Assembly (NCBI RefSeq): GCF_013385175.1
Contig: NZ_JABZEO010000008.1
Location: 150,238 to 214,237, forward strand
Reading direction: 5' to 3'
Length of the DNA stretch: 64,000 bases
Origin: Allochromatium humboldtianum
Lineage (GTDB): Bacteria > Pseudomonadota > Gammaproteobacteria > Chromatiales > Chromatiaceae
Shown here: piece after piece, positions 8,049-15,978 of the stretch
Position numbering within the stretch: the stretch's first letter is position 1
Layout of the letters: every line of letters starts with the position of its first letter
The notes under the pieces: model-generated
Seen by the model: the letters and a program-made list of their open reading frames with translations, nothing else
Databases searched by the model: none
Told to the model about the DNA's origin: nothing
Program-made: the position numbers and the translations under genes

Positions 8049-9319
8049 GCGACCCCGTCCCCAATCCCAGCCTGACCGAACATCTGCGCTTCGTGCGCGC
8101 GCACTCGCCCTGGTTCGCCGAGCAGTGGCGCGGGTTGCCGGACGAGATCGGCCTGGAGACCCTTCCAGTGACCGATCATGCCGCTTACTGGGCCGCCAAC
8201 ACACCGCAGGACAACCGGCTGCTGACCGCCCCGCATCGCGACGGCCTCGTCTTCAAGAGCGGCGGCACGACGGGCAGCCCCAAGTTCTCCTTCTTCAGCA
8301 ACCAGGACTGGCAGCAATTCTGCCAAGTCTTCGGACAGGGGCTGCGTCGGGCCGGGCTGCGCGAGGGCGAGAAGGTCGCCAATATCTTCTATGGCGGACA
8401 GCTCTACGCCTCGTTGCTGTTCATCACCCGCTGCATCGAGGAGGCCGGCGGCGGCCTGTGCTTCCCGATCGGCGGCAGCGCGCCTCCCGAGGAACTCATC
8501 GACACACTGCGTCTGTTCCGCATCGAGACCCTGGCCGGCGTGCCGACATCGCTGCTGGCGCTGATGCCCCATCTCGCGGCCCTGGAGCCGGGAGCCTTGC
8601 AGGTGCGCCGGTTCATCTACGGCGGGGAAGCCATGTACCCGGATCAGATCGCCGAACTCAAGCGTCTGCTGCCCGAGTGCGAGGTGGCCTCGATCGGTAT
8701 CGCCGGCGTCGACTATGGCGAGATGGGCTGGGTGGACGCCAGTTGCGAGCCGGGTGTGCATCGCTGCTTCGACGAGAGCACGATCCTGGAGATCCTCGAC
8801 GAGGAGCAGCGCCCGCTGGATGAGCCGGAGGCCGAGGGGCTGCTGCACATCACCAATGTCCGGCGCCGGCTGATGCCGATCATTCGCTATCCGGTCGGTG
8901 ATCGGGGCCAGTGGATCGACCCGCCGGGAACACCGGGGCGGCGTTTCCGCGTGCTGGGACGAACCGACACCGGCGCCCGCGTCGGCCCCATGACCCTGTA
9001 CCTGAGCGATATCGAGCGCCTGCTCGGACGACTGAAGCTCGATCAGCACGTCAGCGGCTTCCAGCTCCTGATCGAACACAGTGAACGGCGCGACCGCTGT
9101 ACCCTGCGCATCGCCGTCCAGAGACCGCTGGAGATCCCCGCCGGACTGTCCGAGCGGCTGGCCGACACCCTGTACGCCGAGCGTCACATGTACGCCGACC
9201 TCATCGCCCAGGGCATCGTCCATCCGTTGAGCGTGGAATGGGTCGCCGTCGGCGAACTGCGGACCCATCCCCGGACCGGCAAGCTCCAGCGGGTCATCGA
9301 CCGGAGGCTCGACCCTTGA
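8045..9319 (+). CDS. PaaK-like adenylate-forming ligase
   Basis: A stand-alone adenylate-forming enzyme of 424 residues, related to phenylacetate-CoA ligases and to the C-terminal half of the preceding protein. It has the phosphate loop FKSGGTTGSPK near residue 77, YGGEAMYPDQIAELK, GVDYGEMGWVDAS for adenylate binding, and FRVLGRTDTGARVG at the hinge to the C-terminal lid. It lacks the paired cysteines of its two operon partners. It presumably activates a carboxylic acid as acyl-AMP; the acid and the final acceptor (CoA, a carrier protein or a sugar amine) cannot be told. Its start overlaps the preceding stop by 4 bases, indicating translational coupling. Confidence 0.82.
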   Translation: MSDPVPNPSLTEHLRFVRAHSPWFAEQWRGLPDEIGLETLPVTDHAAYWAANTPQDNRLLTAPHRDGLVFKSGGTTGSPKFSFFSNQDWQQFCQVFGQGLRRAGLREGEKVANIFYGGQLYASLLFITRCIEEAGGGLCFPIGGSAPPEELIDTLRLFRIETLAGVPTSLLALMPHLAALEPGALQVRRFIYGGEAMYPDQIAELKRLLPECEVASIGIAGVDYGEMGWVDASCEPGVHRCFDESTILEILDEEQRPLDEPEAEGLLHITNVRRRLMPIIRYPVGDRGQWIDPPGTPGRRFRVLGRTDTGARVGPMTLYLSDIERLLGRLKLDQHVSGFQLLIEHSERRDRCTLRIAVQRPLEIPAGLSERLADTLYAERHMYADLIAQGIVHPLSVEWVAVGELRTHPRTGKLQRVIDRRLDP

Positions 9320-10842
9320 CGTCATCCGGCACGCTCTGGGCACGCCTGCAGATCCCGGCCCTGGCCGCCATGCTGCCCTTGGTCCGGGGCGCGGCGCGCG
9401 AGCTGGCCCGTCAGTACGGGCTGGACGCCCAGACCCTGCCACGGGTCGAACTGGCGGTCGAGGAGGTCTTGAGCACGCTGCTGCGCGTCGCCTTCGACGA
9501 GGACGAGCGCGGCGAGCTGGCGATCGAGATCGATTCCACGCCGTCGCTGTTCCGTCTCTCGGTGCGCAGTCTCGGATTACCCTTCGATCACTCGCTGATC
9601 CCGGATTTCGATCCGCGGGCGTCCGAGGACGAATTGGCGGCCGGGCTGGAGAACGGCGGCCTGTCGGCCTTTCTGCTCAAGCAGATGACGAACCGTTACC
9701 GGCTGGTCAACGACGGCCGGCAGGGCTGCCGGTTCGAGCTGGAGTGGTTCATTCCCGGCCCGCACATCGCTGAGCTGGACAGTGCGCCCGAGGTCTCCCG
9801 GATCGCCGCCGCGACAGCACCGGAGCCGGTCGAGTGCGTGCGCCCGCTACGCGAGGAGGAGGCCATCGGTCTGGCGCGGCTGGTGTATCGCGGTTACGGC
9901 TACTCCTATGTCTACGACGACATCTACTATCCCGACCGCCTCATCGCCCATCACCACGAGGGTCTGCTCAAGTCCTGGGTGGCGGTGACGGCCGCGCGGC
10001 GTCTGGTCGGCCATGTCGCCTTGATGAAGGCGCAGCGGGACGATCCGGCGGTGGAATGGGCGATCGCGGTCGTGGATCCGGATTGGCGCGGCCTTGGTCT
10101 GATGAAGCAGCTCCTGGCGGCGGCCATCGAGGATGTGCAGACACGCGGCGAGACGGTCATGTACGCGCACGCGGTCACGGCGCATCCCTTCACGCTCAAG
10201 ACCGCGCGCTACTTCGGTTTCCAGCCGACGGCCCTGCTCTTGGGATATGCACCGGCGAGTCTGAGGTTTCGGCATATCAGCGAACAGCTCGCCCAGCGGG
10301 AGAGCACCTTCCTGACGGTCCGCTGCATGAAGCCGCTGACGCTGCAGAGGCTGTATCTGCCCGCGCGGCACCTGGAGCCTCTGCAACGACTGTTCGCGGC
10401 CCTTGGACTCGATCCCGACATCGAGTCCGGTCCGGGACTGGAGCCGACCGAGGAACGGACGACCTTCACCAGCCGCATCAGCGCGGCCGTCAACGTCGCG
10501 CAACTGGATGTGACGCGGATCGGCCCTGATGTCCGCCAGGCCATCGCGCTTGAACGGCACCGACTCTGTCTTGAGCACGTCGATGTCATCGATCTCAGTG
10601 TCGATCTGGCCGATCCCGCCGCACCGGCGCTGATCGAAGCCGCCGAGTCCTGTGGATTCTTCATGGCCGGCCTCTCGCCCATGCTGCCCAAGCCGGCCAG
10701 TCTGACCCTGCAATACCTGAACAACATCAGCGTCGATCTCGGGGCCATCCGGACCGACGGCGACCTGTCCGCCTGGATCAGCCAGTGGGTCGCCGCCGAG
10801 CAGACGCGCGTGGAGGGTCTGGCGTCGGGGATGCCGTCCTGA
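9316..10842 (+). CDS. Degenerate RsbW-type ATPase domain fused to GNAT acetyltransferase, TTG start
   Basis: A 508-residue fusion. Residues about 5-145 look like the HATPase domain of anti-sigma factors (RsbW/SpoIIAB), with VELAVEEVLSTLL as the N-box and ENGGLSAFLLKQMTNRY as the G2 region. The N-box asparagine is replaced by threonine and the DxGxP box reads SLGLPF, so ATP binding is doubtful. Residues about 170-340 are a GNAT N-acyltransferase with acyl-CoA motif VDPDWRGLGLMKQLL. The remaining roughly 170 residues are unassigned. The TTG at 9316 overlaps the previous stop, with GGAGG 8 bases upstream (9303-9307). As the last operon gene, it may transfer an acyl group made by the ligases, or sense it. 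Confidence 0.78.
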   Translation: MTSSGTLWARLQIPALAAMLPLVRGAARELARQYGLDAQTLPRVELAVEEVLSTLLRVAFDEDERGELAIEIDSTPSLFRLSVRSLGLPFDHSLIPDFDPRASEDELAAGLENGGLSAFLLKQMTNRYRLVNDGRQGCRFELEWFIPGPHIAELDSAPEVSRIAAATAPEPVECVRPLREEEAIGLARLVYRGYGYSYVYDDIYYPDRLIAHHHEGLLKSWVAVTAARRLVGHVALMKAQRDDPAVEWAIAVVDPDWRGLGLMKQLLAAAIEDVQTRGETVMYAHAVTAHPFTLKTARYFGFQPTALLLGYAPASLRFRHISEQLAQRESTFLTVRCMKPLTLQRLYLPARHLEPLQRLFAALGLDPDIESGPGLEPTEERTTFTSRISAAVNVAQLDVTRIGPDVRQAIALERHRLCLEHVDVIDLSVDLADPAAPALIEAAESCGFFMAGLSPMLPKPASLTLQYLNNISVDLGAIRTDGDLSAWISQWVAAEQTRVEGLASGMPS

Positions 10843-10908
10843 ATTCGGGCGTCTGACCGGCGCTGGGCGATGAGAGACGCGCATGGAACCCGCGAACAGG
10901 ATCGAATC

Positions 10909-13900
10909 ATGCTCACCGAAGACTTGACGAGCGTCGCCGACTCAGACTGGCCGACCGGCTTCATGCTGATCCAGGGCAACCGGCTGGAGGAACTACGCGC
11001 GCTCCTGGTCGCCTGGATGCGCCGTCATCCGCTCGCGCCGCTGGAGAACGAGGCCATCCTGGTGCAGAGCAGCGGCATCGCGCAGTGGCTCAAGCTCGCG
11101 CTGGCCGCCACGCCCGACGCCAACGAGACCGAGGGCGGCCTGGGCATCGCCGCCGCGCTCGATGTGATGTTGCCGGCGCGTTTCATCTGGCGCGTCTACC
11201 GCACCGTGCTCGGCGACCTGCCCGAGACCTCGCCCTTCGACAAGGCGCCCCTGAGCTGGCGGCTGTATCGTCTGCTCGAACGGCTCACGGGCGAGGCGCC
11301 GCTCCAGGCGAGCGACACCCACTTCGAGGCGCTCGCTCCGCTGCGCGGCTTTCTGGCGGTCGATGGCCTGGAAGCCGCCCCGCGCCGGCGCTATCAGCTC
11401 GCCGAACGGCTCGCGGATCTGTTCGATCAATATCAGGTCTATCGTGCCGACTGGCTGGCGGCCTGGGGCCAGGGTCGCGACATTCTCATCCGCCACGATG
11501 GCAAGCCGGCCGCGCTCCCGGCCAGTCAGGGCTGGCAGCCGGTGCTCTGGCGTGCTCTGCAAGCCGACGTGCGTGACGAGTATGGCCCGGACGCGCCGTG
11601 GCTGCTCCAGGCCAGTCGCGCCGAGGTCCATCGGGCCTTCCTGGAGCGTGCCGGTCAGGCGGAGGATCGCACCCCGGAACGCCTCGCGAATCTGCGCGCG
11701 GTCGGACTGCCGCGCCGGGTCATCGTCTTCGGTCTGTCCTCGCTGCCGCGCCAGATGCTGGAAGTGCTGGAGGCCATCGCGCCCGTGTGTCAGGTGATGC
11801 TGTTCGTGCTCAATCCCTGCCGGCACTACTGGGGCGACATCATCGAGGGTCGCGATCTGTTTCGCCGGCCCTATCGGCGCCGGTCGGAACGCAAGGCGCC
11901 GACGGATCTCGACGAGTCCGAATGGCATCTGCACGGTCATCCGCTGCTCGCGGCCTGGGGCAAGCAGGGACGCGACTATCTGCGACTGCTCGACGAGCAC
12001 GATGACCGCGCTCGATACGAGCCCTATTTTCAGTCGCACAGTCTCAAGATCGATCTCTTCGACTCGCCCGGCGCCGACTGTCTGCTGCACCAGTTGCAGG
12101 ACGACATCCTGGAGCTGCGTCCGCTCCAGGAACGCCGGGACCAACCGACCCTCATCGATCCCGAGCACGACCGCAGTCTGGAGTTCATCGTCGCCCACAG
12201 CCCGCAGCGCGAGATCGAGATCCTGCACGATCGGCTGCTCGACGAGTTCGAGCGCTCGGCGCGGACCGTCCGTCCGTTGCAGCCGCGCGAGGTGCTGGTG
12301 ATGGTGCCCGACATCGCCGTCCATGCGCCGCACATCCAGGCCGTCTTCGGGCGCTTCGATCCGGACGATCGGCGTTACATCCCGTTCCAGATCGCCGATC
12401 AGGGCCAGCGCCACCGGCATCCGCTGGTGATCGGGCTGGAACATCTGCTGAATCTGCCGCAGGCGCGCTTCTCGGTCAGCGAGCTGCTCGACCTGCTCGA
12501 CATCCCGGCGATCCGCGCCCGGCTCGACCTCGACGAGACCGATCTGCCGCGACTGCGCGCCTGGATCGCCGGGGCCAATGTGCGCTGGGGACTGGACGCC
12601 GAACAGCGCGCCAGTCTCGGGCTGCCGGAGGGGCTGGAGCAGAACACCTGGCGCTTCGGACTGCGCCGGCTGCTGCTGGGGTTCGCCAGTGGCGGGGCCG
12701 GACCCTGGCGCGGCGTGGAGCCGCACGACGAGGTCGGCGGACTGGAGGCCGCGTTGCTGGGTCCGCTGGCGCGTCTGCTCGAACGGCTGGAGGATACCTG
12801 GCGACGTCTGAGCGAGCCGCGTTCGCCGTCCGGCTGGGTCGATCTGGTCGGCAGGCTGCTGGACGACTTCTTCGCTGAGTCGAGCGAGTCCGATGGGGCC
12901 ATGCTCGCGCGCATCCTGCTCGAACTCGATGCCTGGGAGAGCGATTGCATCCAGGGCGGTCTGGGCGATGAATCCATCGCGCCTGAGATCTTCCGCGATG
13001 CCTTTCTCGCGCGGCTCGATCAGCCGAGTCTGAATCAGCGTTTTCTGGCCGGGGCGGTCAACTTCGCGACCCTGATGCCGATGCGCTCCATTCCTTTCCG
13101 TCAGATCTGGCTGCTGGGCATGAACGATGGCGACTATCCGCGCCGGCGGGTGCCGGCGGACTTCGATCTGATGGCGAACGATTATCGGCCGGGGGATCGT
13201 TCGCGGCGTGAGGACGACCGTTATCTGTTTCTCGAAGCGTTGCTGTCGGCGCGCGAGAAGCTGGTCATCGGCTGGGTCGGGCGCGGCATCCGCGACAACA
13301 GCGAGCGTCCGCCCTCGGTGCTGGTCGGACAGTTGCGCGATCATCTGGCGGCCGGCTGGCGTCGGCCCGATGGCGACGGCGCCAAGCTGCTCGCCGCGCT
13401 GACCAGCGTGCATCCGCTCCAGCCGTTCGGGCGCGGCTATTTCGAGCCGGGGCGGGCGAAGACGCTCTTCACCTATGCGCGTGAGTGGCGGGCGGTGCAC
13501 GATGGCGCCGGAGCGACGGCGGTCGGCGCCGAGCGGCTCGCGCCCTGGCTGCCCGAAACGCCGGTCGATCTCGATCAACTCCAGGGCTTTCTGCGCGATC
13601 CGATCATGGCGTTGTTCGATCAGCGCTTGCGGATCAAGGCGCCGGGCGAGGTCGTCGCGCCGCCCGATGTGGAGACCTTCGCGCTCGACGGTCTCGGGGA
13701 CTGGCAGATCAAGGACGAACTGATCAGCCGGACCTTCGAGCCGGGGCTGGACAGGCCGGCGCTGGAGCAGCGTTTGCAGGCGGGTATTGCGCGCTTCCAG
13801 GCTCAGGGGCGGCTGCCGGACGGGAGTCTGGGCGAGCGTCTGGGGCGGACGGTCATCGCCTATCTGCCGGTGCTCCATACCGCTTGGGACGCGGCCCTGA

Positions 13901-14499
13901 GCGAATGGCCCCGGAGGCTCGATCGTCCGATTCCGGTCATGGTGGAGGTCAATGTGCCGGCCGGTCGGCTGGTGCTGGAAGATGTGTTGAGCGATCTGCG
14001 CGAGGGCGACGATGGGCGCGGTCAGATCATTCTGCAAACCAGCGGGCTGACCAAGGACAAGCATTATCAGTGGCGCAATACACTGCGCGCCTGGGTGCGG
14101 CATCTGGCGGCTCAGCTCGATGGCGAGCCGGTCACGACCCGCCTGCTGACGCCTTCAGGCGATGCGCGTCTGGAACCTGTGCCCGTCGATGAGGCCCGCG
14201 AGCGGCTCGAATCGCTGCTCGTCGTCTGGTGGGAGGGGATGCAGCGACCGCTGCCGGTTGCGCTCAACGCCGGCATGGCCTGGCTCGACAAGGATGGGCC
14301 TGAGACCTTGGAGGACGGCACGGCGCCCGAGGAACTCAAGGCCTGGAACGCGGCCCTTCAAGCCTTCGACCTGGATCACACATACAACGCCTATGTCGGT
14401 CGCTGTTACGACAGCTTCGAGGCGCTCTGGTCCGGGGGGGAGTTCGCGCGCTGGGCGCATCGGCTCTATGGCGGTCTGCGCAAGACGATCAGCCGTTAG
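10909..14499 (+). CDS. recC: Exodeoxyribonuclease V gamma subunit RecC
   Basis: RecC is the Chi-recognising scaffold of the RecBCD helicase-nuclease, which resects double-strand breaks for RecA and destroys foreign linear DNA. The protein has 1196 residues, near the usual 1120. The N-terminus FMLIQGNRLEELRALLVAW, then ILVQSSGIAQWLKLALA, the central VFGLSSLPRQMLEVLEAI, and LMPMRSIPFRQIWLLGMNDGDYPR are typical RecC blocks. I chose the ATG at 10909 because AGGA lies 7 bases upstream; the ATG at 10870 has no such site. The recB and recD partners lie beyond a 4.9-kb insert of unrelated genes, breaking the usual recCBD run. Confidence 0.95.
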   Translation: MLTEDLTSVADSDWPTGFMLIQGNRLEELRALLVAWMRRHPLAPLENEAILVQSSGIAQWLKLALAATPDANETEGGLGIAAALDVMLPARFIWRVYRTVLGDLPETSPFDKAPLSWRLYRLLERLTGEAPLQASDTHFEALAPLRGFLAVDGLEAAPRRRYQLAERLADLFDQYQVYRADWLAAWGQGRDILIRHDGKPAALPASQGWQPVLWRALQADVRDEYGPDAPWLLQASRAEVHRAFLERAGQAEDRTPERLANLRAVGLPRRVIVFGLSSLPRQMLEVLEAIAPVCQVMLFVLNPCRHYWGDIIEGRDLFRRPYRRRSERKAPTDLDESEWHLHGHPLLAAWGKQGRDYLRLLDEHDDRARYEPYFQSHSLKIDLFDSPGADCLLHQLQDDILELRPLQERRDQPTLIDPEHDRSLEFIVAHSPQREIEILHDRLLDEFERSARTVRPLQPREVLVMVPDIAVHAPHIQAVFGRFDPDDRRYIPFQIADQGQRHRHPLVIGLEHLLNLPQARFSVSELLDLLDIPAIRARLDLDETDLPRLRAWIAGANVRWGLDAEQRASLGLPEGLEQNTWRFGLRRLLLGFASGGAGPWRGVEPHDEVGGLEAALLGPLARLLERLEDTWRRLSEPRSPSGWVDLVGRLLDDFFAESSESDGAMLARILLELDAWESDCIQGGLGDESIAPEIFRDAFLARLDQPSLNQRFLAGAVNFATLMPMRSIPFRQIWLLGMNDGDYPRRRVPADFDLMANDYRPGDRSRREDDRYLFLEALLSAREKLVIGWVGRGIRDNSERPPSVLVGQLRDHLAAGWRRPDGDGAKLLAALTSVHPLQPFGRGYFEPGRAKTLFTYAREWRAVHDGAGATAVGAERLAPWLPETPVDLDQLQGFLRDPIMALFDQRLRIKAPGEVVAPPDVETFALDGLGDWQIKDELISRTFEPGLDRPALEQRLQAGIARFQAQGRLPDGSLGERLGRTVIAYLPVLHTAWDAALSEWPRRLDRPIPVMVEVNVPAGRLVLEDVLSDLREGDDGRGQIILQTSGLTKDKHYQWRNTLRAWVRHLAAQLDGEPVTTRLLTPSGDARLEPVPVDEARERLESLLVVWWEGMQRPLPVALNAGMAWLDKDGPETLEDGTAPEELKAWNAALQAFDLDHTYNAYVGRCYDSFEALWSGGEFARWAHRLYGGLRKTISR

Positions 14500-14560
14500 C
14501 GGAACCTGCGGCGCTTGCTTTCGGCTACGCGCAGATAAACGCTCGCTCGAATTGCGCAGT

Positions 14561-14603
14561 GTTACATGAAACAATGTTCGTGGTATGTTTCGTTTCATGT
14601 AAC
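14561..14603 (+). promoter_or_regulatory. Perfect palindromic operator over the mazEF-like promoter
   Basis: GTTACATGAAAC (14561-14572) and GTTTCATGTAAC (14592-14603) are exact reverse complements separated by 19 bases, a centre-to-centre distance of 31 bases or three helical turns. A promoter fits inside: TTACAT (14562-14567) as -35 and TATGTT (14584-14589) as -10, with 16 bases between. Binding of the antitoxin or toxin-antitoxin complex would cover the promoter, as in other autoregulated toxin-antitoxin operons. Confidence 0.75.
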
Positions 14604-14621
14604 AAACCGGAGGGGATTCGT

Positions 14622-14846
14622 ATGGCCACCACTCATGTCAATGCAAGAGTTCAAAAGCACCGTGATGCGCTGCGCAAGTCCGGGCTTCGTTTGGTGCAGA
14701 TTTGGGTGCCCGATACGCGACGACCGGACTTTGCCGAAGAATGCCGCCGCCAGTCTCGCCTTGTCTCTCAAGCGGACATGGCCGACACGGACATGCCGCC
14801 GTTCCTGGATAACGTTTTGGCTGACCTGGATGGTTGGACCGATTGA
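14622..14846 (+). CDS. MazE-family antitoxin (DUF3018 type)
   Basis: A 74-residue protein that should neutralise the toxin encoded next and repress the pair's own promoter. The conserved core KHRDALRKSGLRLVQIWVPDTR is typical of the MazE-like antitoxins once called DUF3018, followed by an acidic C-terminal tail (ADMADTDMPPFLDNVLADLDGW) of the kind that wraps around MazF. The start at 14622 has GGAGGGG 6 bases upstream. It shares one base with the toxin start (TGATG). The pair lies directly after recC, downstream of a perfect inverted repeat. Confidence 0.88.
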   Translation: MATTHVNARVQKHRDALRKSGLRLVQIWVPDTRRPDFAEECRRQSRLVSQADMADTDMPPFLDNVLADLDGWTD

Positions 14847-15169
14847 TGCGCGGCGACTTAGTGACAGTCGCCATGCAAGGCGACTTCGGCAAGCCTCGAC
14901 CTGCTCTGGTGATCCAAGCCGATCAGTTCAATGAGCACGCGACTGTGACTGTGTTGCCGCTGACCAGCGTGCTCGTTGCGGCACCGCTGTTGCGCATCAC
15001 CATTGAGCCCAGCACGGAAAATGGTTTGCAAAAGCCATCGCAGGTGATGTTGGACAAGGCCGTAACGGTGAAGCGCGACAAGATCGGTGCGGCCTTTGGG
15101 CGCATTGATGCCAATGCGATGGTGGAGGTTGAGCGTTGTCTGGCCGTGTTCTTGGGAATCGTAAAGTGA
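14846..15169 (+). CDS. MazF/PemK-family toxin endoribonuclease
   Basis: A 107-residue MazF-like mRNA interferase that would cleave RNA at a short sequence when its antitoxin is lost. The pattern RGDLVTVAMQGDFGKPRPALVIQ at the N-terminus is the MazF/PemK fold signature, with VTVLPLTS and KPSQVMLDKAVTVKRDKIG following. The basic residues after KPRPALV and in QVMLDKAVTVKR correspond to the RNA-binding and catalytic face of the family. It is coupled to the antitoxin gene by a one-base overlap. It looks intact. Confidence 0.88.
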   Translation: MRGDLVTVAMQGDFGKPRPALVIQADQFNEHATVTVLPLTSVLVAAPLLRITIEPSTENGLQKPSQVMLDKAVTVKRDKIGAAFGRIDANAMVEVERCLAVFLGIVK

Positions 15170-15224
15170 GCAAGTCTTCGCCGGCTTCTGAATGGACGAA
15201 CCTTGCACTGTCCGGTGGAGCCGA

Positions 15225-15323
15225 GGCTAACGACCAAGCTCAGCCGACCCGCACGCACGGCCACGCTTGAAATCAACTCACGGCACCGGTCGCACGGGGT
15301 CGGCTGGAGCGGCTTGTCGGGCG
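15225..15323 (-). other. attC-like recombination site A
   Basis: Read on the minus strand it starts GCCCGAC, continues AAGCCGCTCCAGCCGACCCC, and ends GGCTGAGCTTGGTCGTTAGCC, the usual left and right halves of attC sites. The inner arms AGCCGACCCG and its partner CGGGGTCGGCT pair. The outer R box GCCCGAC departs from the consensus by one base, so this site may be partly decayed. It follows the DUF2442 gene. Confidence 0.65.
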
Positions 15324-15341
15324 GAATTTTTATCAATACAA

Positions 15342-15587
15342 CTACGCTGCTTCTCGGCTGACGCGATATCCAAGCATGCTCTCAATGCTGAGTTGGTAAT
15401 CGAGATCTTCCCACTCTATGCCTGTTTTTCGGCAGATAAACTCATATTGCGAAAGTTGTTTAAGGGTGGCTGCTTGCAATTCTGGATACCAATCCATAGG
15501 GGTAGAAATTACTCTGCCATCTTCGAGTTCAACATGCAGGTGCCGGTCATCGAAGTGAACAGCCTTACCTTTTAGCGTGCCATTCAT
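15342..15587 (-). CDS. DUF2442 protein, cassette gene
   Basis: A small acidic protein of 81 residues matching the DUF2442 pattern, with VHFDDRHLHVELEDGRVISTPMDWYPELQAAT and a conserved C-terminal WEDLDYQLSIESML. In many genomes DUF2442 follows DUF4160 and the two are predicted to form a toxin-antitoxin-like pair; here they overlap by 23 bases on the same strand. The biochemical role is unknown. It is the second gene of a two-gene cassette ending at attC site A. Confidence 0.85.
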   Translation of the reverse strand: MNGTLKGKAVHFDDRHLHVELEDGRVISTPMDWYPELQAATLKQLSQYEFICRKTGIEWEDLDYQLSIESMLGYRVSREAA

Positions 15588-15798
15588 CCCATTTTTCCTC
15601 GAATTGCTGATTGTTTGCTTTGATGATAGCCAGGGCTTTCTTTAATTCTTTAGGCTTCATGAAGTCTTGGGATACGCGAAAAGTGTCAAGCTCAACCTTT
15701 GCATAGTCGTCGCCTTTAGAGACATGAACGTGCTTCGGTTCATGCTCGTTAGCGTAGAAGAAGAACTTGAATCCGTCTTGAACCAGCAACGTGGGCAT
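15565..15798 (-). CDS. DUF4160 protein, cassette gene
   Basis: A 77-residue protein with the DUF4160 signature: MPTLLVQDGFKFFFYANEH, the histidine-rich HEPKHVHV, and a C-terminal helical part ending in EKWDEWHAKR. The HxxKHxHV cluster suggests metal binding or catalysis, but no function is established. With the overlapping DUF2442 gene it forms a pair often listed as a predicted type II toxin-antitoxin system; which member would be toxic is uncertain, DUF4160 being the usual guess. The right boundary of its cassette is attC site B. Confidence 0.85.
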   Translation of the reverse strand: MPTLLVQDGFKFFFYANEHEPKHVHVSKGDDYAKVELDTFRVSQDFMKPKELKKALAIIKANNQQFEEKWDEWHAKR

Positions 15799-15852
15799 CA
15801 GAATTCTTGAAATTTTCGGATGTCAGGCCAGGGGTCGGATTTGAGCTTTGAC

Positions 15853-15924
15853 GCCTAACGCCAAGCTCATCCGAGCCGGTTGAGCGAGAGCGAAACCGGC
15901 TTCGGCTGGAGCACCGTGTTAGGC
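15853..15924 (-). other. attC-like recombination site B
   Basis: The clearest site of the array: 72 bases with perfect outer boxes GCCTAAC and GTTAGGC on either strand. On the minus strand the left half reads GCCTAACACGGTGCTCCAGCC and the right half GATGAGCTTGGCGTTAGGC, with an inner stem AAGCCGGTTTCGCTC/GAGCGAGAGCGAAACCGGCTT-like pairing. The asymmetry of the inner boxes gives the minus-strand orientation. Confidence 0.82.
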
Positions 15925-15978
15925 GGTTTGAGGAGTTGGATTCCATGCCGAGAAAGAAACAAAGCCAGACCTTTTTGA

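Noticed and set aside
4299..10842. Bioluminescence (lux) operon
   Set aside because: LuxC- and LuxE-like enzymes are present, but no luxA, luxB or acyl-transferase luxD, and the reductase is fused to another ligase.
10993..14103. Very long open frame antisense to recC (over 1000 codons)
   Set aside because: It is the mirror frame of a GC-rich gene with strong third-position bias; the translation has no recognisable family pattern and recC is certain.
14500..14560. attC site to the left of the mazEF-like genes
   Set aside because: No pair of R boxes in the right spacing or inner arms could be found, so I do not call the toxin-antitoxin pair a fifth cassette.
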